31,157 nucleotides of DNA from Nocardioidaceae bacterium (GTDB lineage Bacteria; Actinomycetota; Actinomycetes; Propionibacteriales; Nocardioidaceae). Below, in pieces: positions 23,165-31,098 of the stretch. How positions within the stretch are numbered: the first letter of the stretch is position 1; the number at the start of each line of letters is the position of its first letter. A program made the position numbers and the translations under genes. Where the stretch lies: the NCBI GenBank assembly GCA_020636935.1, contig JACJWW010000018.1, positions 1 to 31,157 on the forward strand, written 5' to 3'. Under the pieces are notes generated by a model. The model worked only from the letters and a program-made list of their open reading frames with translations. It was not told the DNA's origin and ran no database searches.

Positions 23165-24277
23165 GTGGCCACCACTGATTTTGACGCAGAGATCAAGGAA
23201 CTTCGAGCAACCCTGACCACGATTGGGTCGGTGCTTGATCTCGACAAGCTCCGCAGCGACATTGCGACCCTTGAGGAGCAGGTGGCCGCCCCGGACCTCT
23301 GGGATGACCAAGCCAACGCCCAGAAGGTCACTGGCAAGCTCAGCGAACTGCAAGGCACTCTCGAGCGATTCTCTTCGCTGGACAATCGTGTGGATGACCT
23401 CGACGTGCTCGTTGAGCTCGCTGTCGAGGAGGGTGACGCCGACTCATTGGCCGAGGCAGATGCCGAGCTGGGCCGGCTGCGCCAAGCTGTCGAGCAACTC
23501 GAAGTGCGCACCCTGTTGTCGGGGGAGTACGACGCACGCGAGGCCCTTGTGACCATCCGCTCGGGGGCCGGGGGAGTTGACGCCGCCGACTTCGCTGAGA
23601 TGCTGATGCGGATGTACACCCGCTGGGCTGAGCGCAACAAGTTCCCAGTCGAGGTCTTTGACACGTCGTACGCCGAAGAAGCCGGCCTGAAGTCGGCGAC
23701 ATTCGCCATCCACGCTCCCTATGCCTATGGCACCCTCAGCGTCGAAGCAGGCACCCACCGTCTGGTGCGGATCAGCCCCTTCGACAACCAAGGGCGCCGT
23801 CAGACGAGCTTTGCGGCCGTCGAGGTGGTGCCGGTGTTGGAGCAGACTGACGAGATCGACCTTCCCGAAGATGACGTCAGGGTTGATGTCTATCGCTCCA
23901 GTGGGCCAGGCGGACAGTCGGTCAACACGACTGACTCGGCCGTGCGACTGACGCACATCCCGACCGGCACTGTGGTGTCGTGTCAGAACGAGAAGTCGCA
24001 GTTGCAGAACAAGGCCAGCGCCATGGTCATCTTGAAGGCCAAGTTGTTGGCCTTGAAGAAGGCCGAGGAGAAGGCTCAGCTTGATGAGCTGCGAGGAGAT
24101 GTGCAGGCCAGTTGGGGTGACCAGATGCGTTCCTACGTGCTCAACCCCTATCAGATGGTCAAGGACTTGCGCACTGAGCAGGAGTCCGGCAACCCGCAGG
24201 CGGTTCTCGACGGTGACATTGACGCCTTCTTGGAGGCCGGGATCCGTTGGCGTCGGGGCGCGGAGACGGCCAGCTAG
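23165..24277 (+). CDS. prfB: Peptide chain release factor 2 (RF2)
   Basis: A class I release factor of 370 residues. It has the helical N-terminal domain, the RF2-specific SPF tripeptide at 204-206 (RISPFDNQGRRQTSF) that reads the stop codons UGA/UAA, and the GGQ motif at 249-251 (SSGPGGQSVNTTDSAVR) that triggers peptidyl-tRNA hydrolysis. The frame is continuous from GTG 23165: no in-frame UGA and no programmed frameshift, as usual in actinobacteria. AGAGG at 23146-23150 is 14 bases away, rather far; TAACCT at 23151-23156 would allow a leaderless start. It overlaps the stop of the convergent lipoprotein gene by four bases. Confidence 0.96.
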   Translation: MATTDFDAEIKELRATLTTIGSVLDLDKLRSDIATLEEQVAAPDLWDDQANAQKVTGKLSELQGTLERFSSLDNRVDDLDVLVELAVEEGDADSLAEADAELGRLRQAVEQLEVRTLLSGEYDAREALVTIRSGAGGVDAADFAEMLMRMYTRWAERNKFPVEVFDTSYAEEAGLKSATFAIHAPYAYGTLSVEAGTHRLVRISPFDNQGRRQTSFAAVEVVPVLEQTDEIDLPEDDVRVDVYRSSGPGGQSVNTTDSAVRLTHIPTGTVVSCQNEKSQLQNKASAMVILKAKLLALKKAEEKAQLDELRGDVQASWGDQMRSYVLNPYQMVKDLRTEQESGNPQAVLDGDIDAFLEAGIRWRRGAETAS

Positions 24278-24906
24278 TTTGTCTTCAACTCGTTGACCAG
24301 AGAAGAACACCAAAGGTCGGCCCGTTCGACGGCATCGGTGGCGCTGGAGATCTCGCAGGTGAACCACGTCTGGCCAATCAGGCTCGCGTGTCGGATCCGG
24401 GTGCCGCCGTCCGCATTGGGGCAGGTCTGCGAATAGCTGATCGGTCCGAAGCCGCCGGTATTCGTCGTACAGGCCTTGCGCTGTTGGGCTGCGGAAATCA
24501 CGGTTTGGGCAAATGCTTCATCAACGGGTCTGGCGAAGATCCATGCGGAGGCCGAGTCAGTGTCGGACTTCCAGGTGCAGCCCAGTTCTTGCAGGCGTTG
24601 GGGTGCTGCTCCATCGATCGACAGTTCGTCACCATTGCCATTGGCCGTGTGCTCGACGTCGCTGGGCAGCTCTGCCCCGGGGAGCCCGAGTGCTGCAGAC
24701 ACGGTCTTGGGATGGACGAACTTGCAGAAATCGATGATCGGCACGATGACTTGGTCCACCTTGAGATCAGCCAAGGGTGTCGGCTCTGGTGCTGCCTTGG
24801 GTGGTTTGGGATCCCCGCATGACACCAGCATGGACAGGCAACCGATGACCACCACCAAGATCCACGGTCGCCACTTCGACACGCCGCCAAGTCTTGCCAC
24901 GTTCAT
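24274..24906 (-). CDS. DUF3558-like lipoprotein
   Basis: The 210-residue product has a lipoprotein signal (WILVVVIGCLSMLVSC) with lipobox LVSC, a Pro-rich linker, and a soluble domain with conserved-looking cysteines (DFCKFVHP; LGCTWKS; QTCPNA; WFTCEISS; LWCSS), which suits the DUF3558 pattern: a hypothetical exported lipoprotein. The domain assignment is by eye. The ATG at 24906 stands seven bases after a TAGGGT hexamer (24919-24914 on the minus strand), a possible leaderless promoter. Its role is unknown. It separates prfB from the cell-division genes ftsE/ftsX and lies opposite to both. Confidence 0.8.
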   Translation of the reverse strand: MNVARLGGVSKWRPWILVVVIGCLSMLVSCGDPKPPKAAPEPTPLADLKVDQVIVPIIDFCKFVHPKTVSAALGLPGAELPSDVEHTANGNGDELSIDGAAPQRLQELGCTWKSDTDSASAWIFARPVDEAFAQTVISAAQQRKACTTNTGGFGPISYSQTCPNADGGTRIRHASLIGQTWFTCEISSATDAVERADLWCSSLVNELKTN

Positions 24907-24917
24907 ACGCTCAACCC

Positions 24918-24933
24918 TAGGGGGTGTCCCCTA
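24918..24933. repeat. Inverted repeat TAGGGG-N4-CCCCTA
   Basis: A 6-bp inverted repeat with a 4-base centre lies between the divergent DUF3558-like gene and ftsE. It overlaps the proposed -10 of the lipoprotein gene. It could be an operator or a hairpin in a leader; neither is shown. Confidence 0.4.
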
Positions 24934-24952
24934 TCGTGGAGTGGCGGTCGGA

Positions 24953-24967
24953 GATGTTCAGAACATC
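24953..24967. promoter_or_regulatory. Perfect 15-bp palindrome upstream of ftsE, candidate operator
   Basis: GATGTTC-A-GAACATC is a perfect 7-1-7 inverted repeat centred 47 bases upstream of the ftsE GTG (25007). It is not a LexA box: the SOS box has CGAAC/GTTCG in the opposite order. Such a site usually binds a dimeric regulator. If transcribed, it could also form a small hairpin. Confidence 0.45.
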
Positions 24968-25006
24968 TGCGTCATGATCCCCGAGCCCGGCCGCTGCAAA
25001 CGACTT

Positions 25007-25696
25007 GTGATTACTTTTCAAAATGTCACCGCGATCTATCCCAATCAGGATCGTCCCGCCCTCGATCAGATCAATGCCGACATCGAGAAGGGCGAGTTCG
25101 TCTTCCTCGTGGGAGAGTCAGGCTCGGGCAAATCGACCTTCCTGCGCCTGATCCTGCGCGAAACCCGGCCAGTGAAGGGCAAGGTCTTCGTCGCCGGCAA
25201 GGAGATCGAGCGACTGCCCAACTGGAAGGTGCCGCAGTTGCGTCGGCAGATCGGCACGGTCTTCCAGGACTTCCGACTGTTGCCCAACAAGACCGTGGCC
25301 GAGAATGTCGCCTTTGCTCTCCAAGTGATCGGCAAGAGCAAGGCGCACATCAACAAGGTCGTGCCCGAGACGCTCGAGATGGTGGGTCTGGAGGGTAAGG
25401 GCCAGCGGATGACCGATGAATTGTCCGGCGGTGAGCAGCAGCGTGTCGCCATTGCTCGGGCCTTCGTAAATCGGCCCCAGATCCTGATCGCCGACGAGCC
25501 CACCGGCAACCTGGACCCAAACACCAGCGTCGACATCATGAAGCTGCTCGACCGCATCAATCGCACGGGTACGACGGTGCTGATGGCCACCCACGATGCA
25601 AATATCGTCGATCAGATGCGCAAGCGGGTCATCGAGTTGGTCGATGGCAAGGTGGTCCGTGACCACGCTCGCGGCGTCTACGGCTCACAGGCCTGA
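25007..25696 (+). CDS. ftsE: Cell-division ABC transporter ATP-binding protein FtsE
   Basis: 229 residues, the normal FtsE length. It opens ITFQNVTAIYP, has Walker A GESGSGKS at 36-43, the Q-loop VFQDFRLLPNKTV, the signature LSGGEQQR at 139-146, Walker B ILIADEPTGNLD (159 on) and a switch His in LMATHD. FtsE binds ATP and, with FtsX, controls a periplasmic peptidoglycan hydrolase during division. The GTG at 25007 lacks a Shine-Dalgarno; an ATG at 24974 would add 11 residues not usual in the family. ftsX follows after 20 bases. Confidence 0.96.
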   Translation: MITFQNVTAIYPNQDRPALDQINADIEKGEFVFLVGESGSGKSTFLRLILRETRPVKGKVFVAGKEIERLPNWKVPQLRRQIGTVFQDFRLLPNKTVAENVAFALQVIGKSKAHINKVVPETLEMVGLEGKGQRMTDELSGGEQQRVAIARAFVNRPQILIADEPTGNLDPNTSVDIMKLLDRINRTGTTVLMATHDANIVDQMRKRVIELVDGKVVRDHARGVYGSQA

Positions 25697-25716
25697 GCGG
25701 CCGAGGAGGAAAACCA

Positions 25717-26637
25717 GTGCAACTGAGATATGTCTTCTCTGAGACCGGCACCGGCCTGCGGCGCAATGTGTCGATGTCGATCGCCTTGATCGTGACGATC
25801 TTCGTGTCCTTGACCCTGGTTGGGATGGGCCTGCTGCTCAATGCCCAGGCTGACAAGGCACAAAAATACTGGGGCAGCAAGCTGCAGATCACGGTCTTCT
25901 TGTGCAACCAGAACTCCAAGTCTGAGCACTGCACGGCGGGTGAGGTCACCGATGAGCAGCGCAGCGCCATTGAGCATGTCTTGAAGACCCACCCAGACGT
26001 GGCCAGCTTCTACAGCCAGAGCAAGGAGCAGGCCTTCAACACTTGGAAAGAGATCTACGTCAAGCAGGACAAGGCCAACCAAGCGGTGTACTCCGCGATC
26101 ACTGCAGCGGACATGCAGGAGTCCTACTGGATCACTTTGAAAAATCCCAAGGAGTTGCCGGAGGTCGAGTCGGCCCTCCAAGGCATGGACGGCGTGTCCT
26201 ATGTGCGCGACCTGCGCGGCGTACTCAAGCCGATCTACTTCTGGTTTACCACGATGAAGTGGGGAGCCTACGCAATCGCGGTCTTTCTCCTCATCGCAGC
26301 TATCGCCCAAGTGGGCAACACGATCAGGCTCGCGGTGTTTGCCCGGCGCAAGGAGATCGCGATCATGCGGCTTGTGGGTGCCTCAAGCACCTATATTGCG
26401 CTTCCATTCCTGATGGAGACCTTGGTGGCTGCCCTGATCGGCGTGGGCTTGGCGGCGTTGGCCTTGCTGGCCTTCATGCAATTCATCATCTACGACCGAC
26501 TCCGGCCCAACTCTCAGGTCGTGCAGTGGATCAACTGGAGTGACGCCTTCGCCTCAATCGCAGTGATTGCTGTGCTCGGCGTGTTGTTGACCTTGATCCC
26601 GACACTCTTCATGACGCGCAAATACCTCAAAGTGTGA
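25717..26637 (+). CDS. ftsX: Cell-division permease-like protein FtsX
   Basis: A 306-residue protein with four membrane segments: one near the N-terminus (MSIALIVTIFVSLTLVGMGLLL), a large extracytoplasmic loop of about 130 residues that recruits the hydrolase, and three C-terminal segments (GAYAIAVFLLIAAIAQV; ALPFLMETLVAALIGVGLAALALLAF; FASIAVIAVLGVLLTLIPT). The RRKEIAIMRLVGAS motif between segments two and three is typical for FtsX. The GTG at 25717 has a strong GAGGAGG upstream. It pairs with FtsE and probably with the M23 protein next door. Confidence 0.96.
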   Translation: MQLRYVFSETGTGLRRNVSMSIALIVTIFVSLTLVGMGLLLNAQADKAQKYWGSKLQITVFLCNQNSKSEHCTAGEVTDEQRSAIEHVLKTHPDVASFYSQSKEQAFNTWKEIYVKQDKANQAVYSAITAADMQESYWITLKNPKELPEVESALQGMDGVSYVRDLRGVLKPIYFWFTTMKWGAYAIAVFLLIAAIAQVGNTIRLAVFARRKEIAIMRLVGASSTYIALPFLMETLVAALIGVGLAALALLAFMQFIIYDRLRPNSQVVQWINWSDAFASIAVIAVLGVLLTLIPTLFMTRKYLKV

Positions 26638-26691
26638 CTTTCCTCGGCTAACGTGGCTAGCGTTCACTTCCCCAAATGAACAGGCAAACCG

Positions 26692-27936
26692 GTGTCTCGT
26701 ACTTCCCCACGGACAATCCGACGCGCAACCGCAGCGTTGGCCTGCACGATCCTCTTCGCTGGTGCCGCGCCAGCAGCAATCGCTGATGATCTCCACGACC
26801 AACAAAAAGCGGTTCAGAAGCAGTTGGCCAGCGCTCGGGGCGAGTTCCACGACAGCAGCAAGACCTATGCAGCTGCCCTCACCCGGTTGACCAATGCCAA
26901 GGCTCAGCTCACCCAGGCGCAGGCGAAACTGGCCAGGACCCAAGGCGATCTGGCGTCGGCAACTGCCTACGCTGCCGTGGTCAAGCAAAAGCTCGTCGCG
27001 GCTCAACAGGCGGTCAAGGTGGGCCAGGCCAAGGTGGCTGCTGCCAAGGTCGAGGTGGCCAACCAACGCGCCGCGGTCGGACAGACAGCTGCCGACAACT
27101 ACCGCTATGGCGACCCGACCTTGCTGCGGCTCAGCGTGATCCTGCTCAACAAGAATCCAAACCTGATCACCACCCAGGATCAGGCGATGGTCAATGTCAT
27201 GGAGCGCCAAAACGTCATGCTGGAGGCCTTGCGTCAAGCGCAGGCCCTCTTGGAGGCCGAGGAGAAACGGCTCCGCGCAGCAGAAGCTCAGGTGCAGGTG
27301 GAGCAGAAGGCCGCGGCGGCCAATGTCGCCACGACCCAGCGTCTGACGGCTCAGGCGGCCAGCGAGGAGTCTGCGGTCGAGGGCTTGGTCACTGAACGCA
27401 AAGACGCCGAGTCCGCAGCGGCTGACGAGAAGGCAGCCGATCTGGAGAAGCTCAAGGAGTTGCAGGCCGAGGACGCTCGGATCAGGTCGATGATCATGCG
27501 GCAAGCCGGCGGCAACACCACGACGTACAACGGTGACACGGGTGGCTTCCTCTATCGTCCGGTGCCTGGGGGCATCACTTCGGCCTATGGCTATCGCATC
27601 CACCCGATCTACAAGTACTACGGATTGCACGACGGCAATGACTATTCGGCCTCATGTGGCTCGCCGATGGCGGCGGCAGGGACGGGCAAGGTCACCTCGC
27701 AGTACTACTCCTCGATCTGGGGCAACCGCCTGTTCTTGAACTTGGGCACGGTCAATGGCAAGAACATGACCGTGATCTACAACCACATCTCGCGTTATGC
27801 AGTCTCCACCGGAGCAGTCGTGAAGCGCGGCCAGACCGTCGCGTACGCCGGCACCACCGGTTGGTCGACCGGCTGCCACCTGCACTTCACCGTGATGGTC
27901 AACGGCAGCCCGGTGAATCCCAACAACTACATGTGA
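26692..27936 (+). CDS. Secreted coiled-coil M23 (LytM) peptidase, probable FtsEX-controlled hydrolase
   Basis: A 414-residue product. A signal peptide (ATAALACTILFAGAAPAAIADD) is followed by a long Ala/Gln/Lys-rich coiled coil (about 35-250) and a C-terminal LytM domain. Metal and catalytic residues are present: H313 and D317 in LHDGNDY, and H396/H398 in GCHLHF. In E. coli EnvC has the same coiled-coil/LytM layout and is bound by FtsX; EnvC itself lacks the ligands, whereas this protein keeps them, so it is likely an active endopeptidase, comparable to PcsB/RipC that FtsEX control in Gram-positives. The GTG at 26692 opens the frame, 54 bases after the ftsX stop. Confidence 0.9.
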   Translation: MSRTSPRTIRRATAALACTILFAGAAPAAIADDLHDQQKAVQKQLASARGEFHDSSKTYAAALTRLTNAKAQLTQAQAKLARTQGDLASATAYAAVVKQKLVAAQQAVKVGQAKVAAAKVEVANQRAAVGQTAADNYRYGDPTLLRLSVILLNKNPNLITTQDQAMVNVMERQNVMLEALRQAQALLEAEEKRLRAAEAQVQVEQKAAAANVATTQRLTAQAASEESAVEGLVTERKDAESAAADEKAADLEKLKELQAEDARIRSMIMRQAGGNTTTYNGDTGGFLYRPVPGGITSAYGYRIHPIYKYYGLHDGNDYSASCGSPMAAAGTGKVTSQYYSSIWGNRLFLNLGTVNGKNMTVIYNHISRYAVSTGAVVKRGQTVAYAGTTGWSTGCHLHFTVMVNGSPVNPNNYM

Positions 27937-27973
27937 GGGCCAGACTGATTGGCCTTGCTGGGAGGATTGCCTC

Positions 27974-28459
27974 ATGGCCAATCTGAACCAAGGCACCGGA
28001 CGCAAGATGATCGCCCAAAACCGCAAAGCGCGTCACGACTATCACATCGATGACACCTTGGAGGCTGGCCTTGTGCTCCAAGGCACTGAGGTCAAGTCAC
28101 TGCGGGCGGGTCGAGCCACGCTGGTTGACGGTTTCGGGGAGATCCACAATGGCGAGGCGTTTCTGCACGGCGTGCACATCCCGGAATACACCGAAGGCAC
28201 CTGGACCAATCATGAGCCCCGCAGGGTGCGCAAGATGCTGCTCAATCGCACCGAGATCGACAAATGGGAGCGCAAGGTAAACGAGCGCGGCTACACAATC
28301 GTGCCGCTCGCGCTCTACTTCAAGGACGGGCGCGCGAAAGTCGAGATCGCCTTGGCCAGAGGCAAGAAGACCTATGACAAGCGCCAGTCTTTGGCTGCCA
28401 AGCAGGCTGATCGCGAAAAGCAGCAAGCGCTCGGTCGCCGCCTCAAGGGCATGGATTAA
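27974..28459 (+). CDS. smpB: SsrA-binding protein SmpB
   Basis: The 161-residue protein has the SmpB oligonucleotide-binding barrel: IAQNRKARHDYHIDDTLEAGLVLQGTEVKSLRAGRATL, the FLHGVHIPEY segment, and RVRKMLLNRTEIDKWERKV. The C-terminal tail (KKTYDKRQSLAAKQADREKQQAL) is basic and is the part that enters the decoding centre. It delivers tmRNA to stalled ribosomes. The ATG at 27974 has GGGAGGA upstream. Its stop (28457-28459) is one base from the 3' end of ssrA on the opposite strand. Confidence 0.97.
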   Translation: MANLNQGTGRKMIAQNRKARHDYHIDDTLEAGLVLQGTEVKSLRAGRATLVDGFGEIHNGEAFLHGVHIPEYTEGTWTNHEPRRVRKMLLNRTEIDKWERKVNERGYTIVPLALYFKDGRAKVEIALARGKKTYDKRQSLAAKQADREKQQALGRRLKGMD

Positions 28460-28460
28460 G

Positions 28461-28832
28461 TGGTGGAGCTGGCGGGAATCGAACCCGCGTCCTAAGGCGT
28501 AGTACCAGGTCTTCTCCGGGTGCAGTCTGTGTGACGCTTTTCTCGGCCCCGGAGCTTGCACAGACACGTGCTCCGACGGGCTCAGTCAGGAAAAAGTCCC
28601 GATCAAATGGCCTGACGCCAGTTGTTCAGCAAGCCTTCTTGATGAGGCCAGGGTCCGGGACGAAGGCGATGCCCGGTCTGACCCTTCGATCACTGCAATC
28701 AGGCAGCGAGAGCGAAGTCAGTGCGCTTAGCGTTGGCACTTATGGTTTCCAGCGAACGTTCACGAGATGACGCTGGCTTCTCGACCCGCTTCTCCTGGGA
28801 CGAAACGTCCCCAGTCGAAACCAATCAGCCCC
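28461..28832 (-). ncRNA. ssrA: Transfer-messenger RNA (tmRNA, SsrA)
   Basis: The 372-nt RNA begins GGGGCTGATTGGTTTCGACT on the minus strand and ends with a T-arm (GCGGGTTCGATTCCCGC), acceptor and encoded CCA. The acceptor pairs GGGGCTG (5') with CAGCTCC (3'), including one G-U. The tag frame at 28737-28702 reads ANAKRTDFALAA, followed by TGA at 28701-28699; the ALAA end is the usual degradation signal. It rescues stalled ribosomes with SmpB. Boundaries come from acceptor pairing and the CCA. Confidence 0.95.
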
Positions 28833-28838
28833 TCTTGA

Positions 28839-28866
28839 GTTGTACGACGAACAGTCTAGGGGTAAA
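28839..28866 (-). promoter_or_regulatory. Candidate promoter of ssrA
   Basis: On the minus strand TTTACC (28866-28861) and TACAAC (28844-28839) are 16 bases apart, and the tmRNA 5' end is six bases downstream of the -10. The spacing and -10 are reasonable; the -35 is weak (4 of 6 matches). Confidence 0.4.
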
Positions 28867-28941
28867 CGCCAACAAACTCGATTTCATTTCGGTCAGTGCC
28901 TGCTGGGCAATGCAGGAGTCCCCACCGAGTACGCTTCACGC

Positions 28942-29202
28942 ATGCTCGCTTACATCGTTGTCGGGATCATCATGGGTTGGTTGGCGTGGCAGTTGAAGCA
29001 CGGCAACGGCAAGGAAATGGCCAAACTCCCAGCACTGATCCTCTTCGGCATTGTCGGTGCCGTGGTGGGTGGGGTCGGCATGAATCTGCTCATCTTCAAT
29101 GAGAACATCTTCGCAGTGGAGGCTTGGAGCTTTGCTGCCGCCGCCATCGTCTCGCTGGTGGTGCTGGGGGTCCTTCAAGCTGGTGTGGGGCGCAAGCGGT
29201 AG
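28942..29202 (+). CDS. GlsB/YeaQ/YmgE-family (transglycosylase-associated) small membrane protein
   Basis: The 86-residue protein has three hydrophobic segments: LAYIVVGIIMGWLAW, ALILFGIVGAVVGGVGMNLL and FAAAAIVSLVVLGVLQAGV. The glycine-rich middle segment (GIVGAVVGG.G) is the family mark. Relatives are stress-associated inner-membrane proteins of unclear function. A TACGCT hexamer ends 6 bases before the ATG, which could give a leaderless transcript; no Shine-Dalgarno stands close. It is followed by fabG after 50 bases. The 109 bases between ssrA and this gene carry the divergent ssrA promoter. Confidence 0.85.
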   Translation: MLAYIVVGIIMGWLAWQLKHGNGKEMAKLPALILFGIVGAVVGGVGMNLLIFNENIFAVEAWSFAAAAIVSLVVLGVLQAGVGRKR

Positions 29203-29252
29203 TTGGCCTGAGTCAATGCCTGATCAATTCATCTAACTAAGGACGGATCTCA

Positions 29253-30008
29253 ATGGGTCGTTTCGATCAGCGAGTAGCAGTGATCACCGGAGCAGCACGC
29301 GGTATCGGAGCCGGAATTGCGGCCCGATTCGCCGAAGAGGGAGCTGCGATCGCGATCTTGGACCTGGACGAGGGCCAGGCCCAGGAAACCGCCGCCGGAT
29401 TGGGCGCGGCAAAGGCCATTGGCGTGGGTTGCAATGTGGCAGATGCTGCGTCGGTCGATCAGGCGATCTCCCGTGTGCTCGAAGACTTGGGTGGGCTGCA
29501 TGTGCTGGTCAACAACGCTGGCATCACTCGCGACAACTTGTTGTTCAAGATGACCGAGGATGACTGGGACTCCGTGATGGCGGTCCATCTCAAGGGCCCG
29601 TTCTTGATGTGCAAGGCGGCGCAGAAGACCTTCGTCGATCAGAAGTACGGCAAGATCCTCAATCTTTCCAGCATCTCGGCCAATGGCAATGCCGGTCAGG
29701 CCAACTACAGCGCCGCCAAGAATGGCATCCAAGCCTTCACCAAGACCCTGGCTTTGGAGTTGGGCAAGTTCGGGGTCAACGTCAATGCGATTGCACCCGG
29801 ATTCGTCGCCACCGAGATGACTGATGCCACCGCTGCGCGATTGAAGATGGATGTCGCTGAGTTCCGTGAGCTCAATGCCCAGGCCAATCCGATCAAGCGG
29901 ATCGGCTTCCCCGAAGACATCGCGGCCGCAGCGGCCTTCCTGTGCAGTGACGAGGCCTCCTATATCACCGGTCAGACGTTGTACGTCGACGGTGGCGCCA
30001 AGATCTGA
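29253..30008 (+). CDS. fabG: Short-chain dehydrogenase/reductase, FabG-type
   Basis: The 251-residue SDR has the cofactor motif TGAARGIG (12-19), NNAG (87-90) and the catalytic S140, Y152 and K156 (YSAAK). The tetrad Asn position is His112 (VHLKG rather than VNLKG), a variant also met in other FabG-like SDRs. PGFVATEMT and the C-terminal ITGQTLYVDGGAKI fit 3-oxoacyl-ACP or acetoacetyl-CoA reductases using NADPH. The ATG at 29253 has AAGGA upstream. It is not in an obvious fatty-acid operon, so the exact substrate is open. Confidence 0.85.
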   Translation: MGRFDQRVAVITGAARGIGAGIAARFAEEGAAIAILDLDEGQAQETAAGLGAAKAIGVGCNVADAASVDQAISRVLEDLGGLHVLVNNAGITRDNLLFKMTEDDWDSVMAVHLKGPFLMCKAAQKTFVDQKYGKILNLSSISANGNAGQANYSAAKNGIQAFTKTLALELGKFGVNVNAIAPGFVATEMTDATAARLKMDVAEFRELNAQANPIKRIGFPEDIAAAAAFLCSDEASYITGQTLYVDGGAKI

Positions 30009-30056
30009 CCCAAAACACACCCACCGGATTAACCCGATTGGAGCCTGACCCCCGTC

Positions 30057-31085
30057 ATGCTTGAGCACATGTCTTCCTCTCGCCGCACGCGCACGAAGGT
30101 TCTGTCCGTCTTGGTCGTCGCCCTGTTGGGCCTGAGTCTGCTCGGATGCGGCAAGAAGTCTGATGACGGTGGCGAGCCTGCTGCTCAGGCCTCTGAGTCT
30201 CCGGCTCCAGTGCCAGTTTGGCCGATGACCGGGCTGCCGATGCCGGTCGAGCCCAATCATCCGGTTGTGATCGTCAAGGTCCCAAATACCCCAGAGGCCA
30301 GGCCCCAGATGGGGCTCAACAAGGCGGACCTGGTGACCGAAGAATTGGTCGAGGGCGGGATCACTCGATTGGCGGTGGTCTTCGATGCCAAGATCCCAAG
30401 CGAAGTGGGGCCGGTGCGATCGATGCGAAGCTCAGACATCGGGATTGCCAAGCCTGCCAATGCAGTCGTGGTGTCCAGCGGGGCGGCTCCTCCGACGATC
30501 GCGAAGTTCAATCGTGAGCGCGTGAAGTTCTACGACGAGGGTGACCCTGGCATGTATCGCACGAGCAGTCGCAGTGCGCCGTACAACCTGATGCTTGACC
30601 TCAAGGAGTTCATCAAAGAGACCAAGTTGCGCAGAGGCCACCCCACGGCATACTTGCCTTGGGGGGAGTCGACGGATTTCCAAGGCACTGGGCCAGCGAC
30701 CAAGATCCAGGCTCAGATGAGCTCCTATCGCACCTCGGACTTTGAGTTCCAAGGCGGCAAATACATCAACACCAACTCCTACACCAATGACGGCGAAAAC
30801 TTCCGTGCCGACAATGTCTTGGTGCTGCGTGTGCGAGTTGGTGACGCTGGCTATCGAGACCCATCAGGCGCTCCAGTGCCGGAGACCATCTACAAGGGCA
30901 CCGGCAACATGACGCTGTTTCACAATGGTCAGGTGCTGACCGGCAAGTGGAACAAGGACACTTTGGAGTCCATGCCCCAGTTGACGGATGCGGCGGGTCA
31001 AGAGGTCAAGGTGCCTGCTGGGCGGACGTTCGTCTTGTTGGTGCCGGTGCAGCCAAAGGGTGGCAACCTCAGCTTCCAGCCCTGA
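30057..31085 (+). CDS. DUF3048-family lipoprotein (YerB-like)
   Basis: A 342-residue lipoprotein: signal KVLSVLVVALLGLSLLGC with lipobox LLGC, an Ala/Pro/Ser linker, then two DUF3048 segments. The first has WPMTGLPMP, PNTPEARPQMGLNKADLVTEELVEGGITR and SEVGPVRSMRSSDI, the second KWNKDTLESMPQLTDAAGQEVKVPAGRTFVLLVP. These are the family's diagnostic blocks; the function is unknown but the protein faces the envelope. The start may be ATG 30057 or ATG 30069; neither has a strong ribosome site. Confidence 0.9.
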   Translation: MLEHMSSSRRTRTKVLSVLVVALLGLSLLGCGKKSDDGGEPAAQASESPAPVPVWPMTGLPMPVEPNHPVVIVKVPNTPEARPQMGLNKADLVTEELVEGGITRLAVVFDAKIPSEVGPVRSMRSSDIGIAKPANAVVVSSGAAPPTIAKFNRERVKFYDEGDPGMYRTSSRSAPYNLMLDLKEFIKETKLRRGHPTAYLPWGESTDFQGTGPATKIQAQMSSYRTSDFEFQGGKYINTNSYTNDGENFRADNVLVLRVRVGDAGYRDPSGAPVPETIYKGTGNMTLFHNGQVLTGKWNKDTLESMPQLTDAAGQEVKVPAGRTFVLLVPVQPKGGNLSFQP

Positions 31086-31098
31086 GGGGGCTCACGAC

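Noticed and set aside
23165..23260. Programmed +1 frameshift in prfB
   Set aside because: The RF2 frame is continuous from GTG 23165 with no in-frame UGA and no CUU-UGA slippery site.
24953..24967. Palindrome before ftsE as a second SOS box
   Set aside because: It has GTTC-A-GAAC, not CGAAC-N4-GTTCG, so it does not match LexA recognition.
26662..26681. Inverted repeat GTTCA-N10-TGAAC before the M23 gene
   Set aside because: Arms of only five bases with a ten-base centre are expected by chance.
28531..28770. Plus-strand open frame downstream of smpB
   Set aside because: The interval is tmRNA on the minus strand: encoded CCA, T-arm, tag and acceptor pairing are all present.
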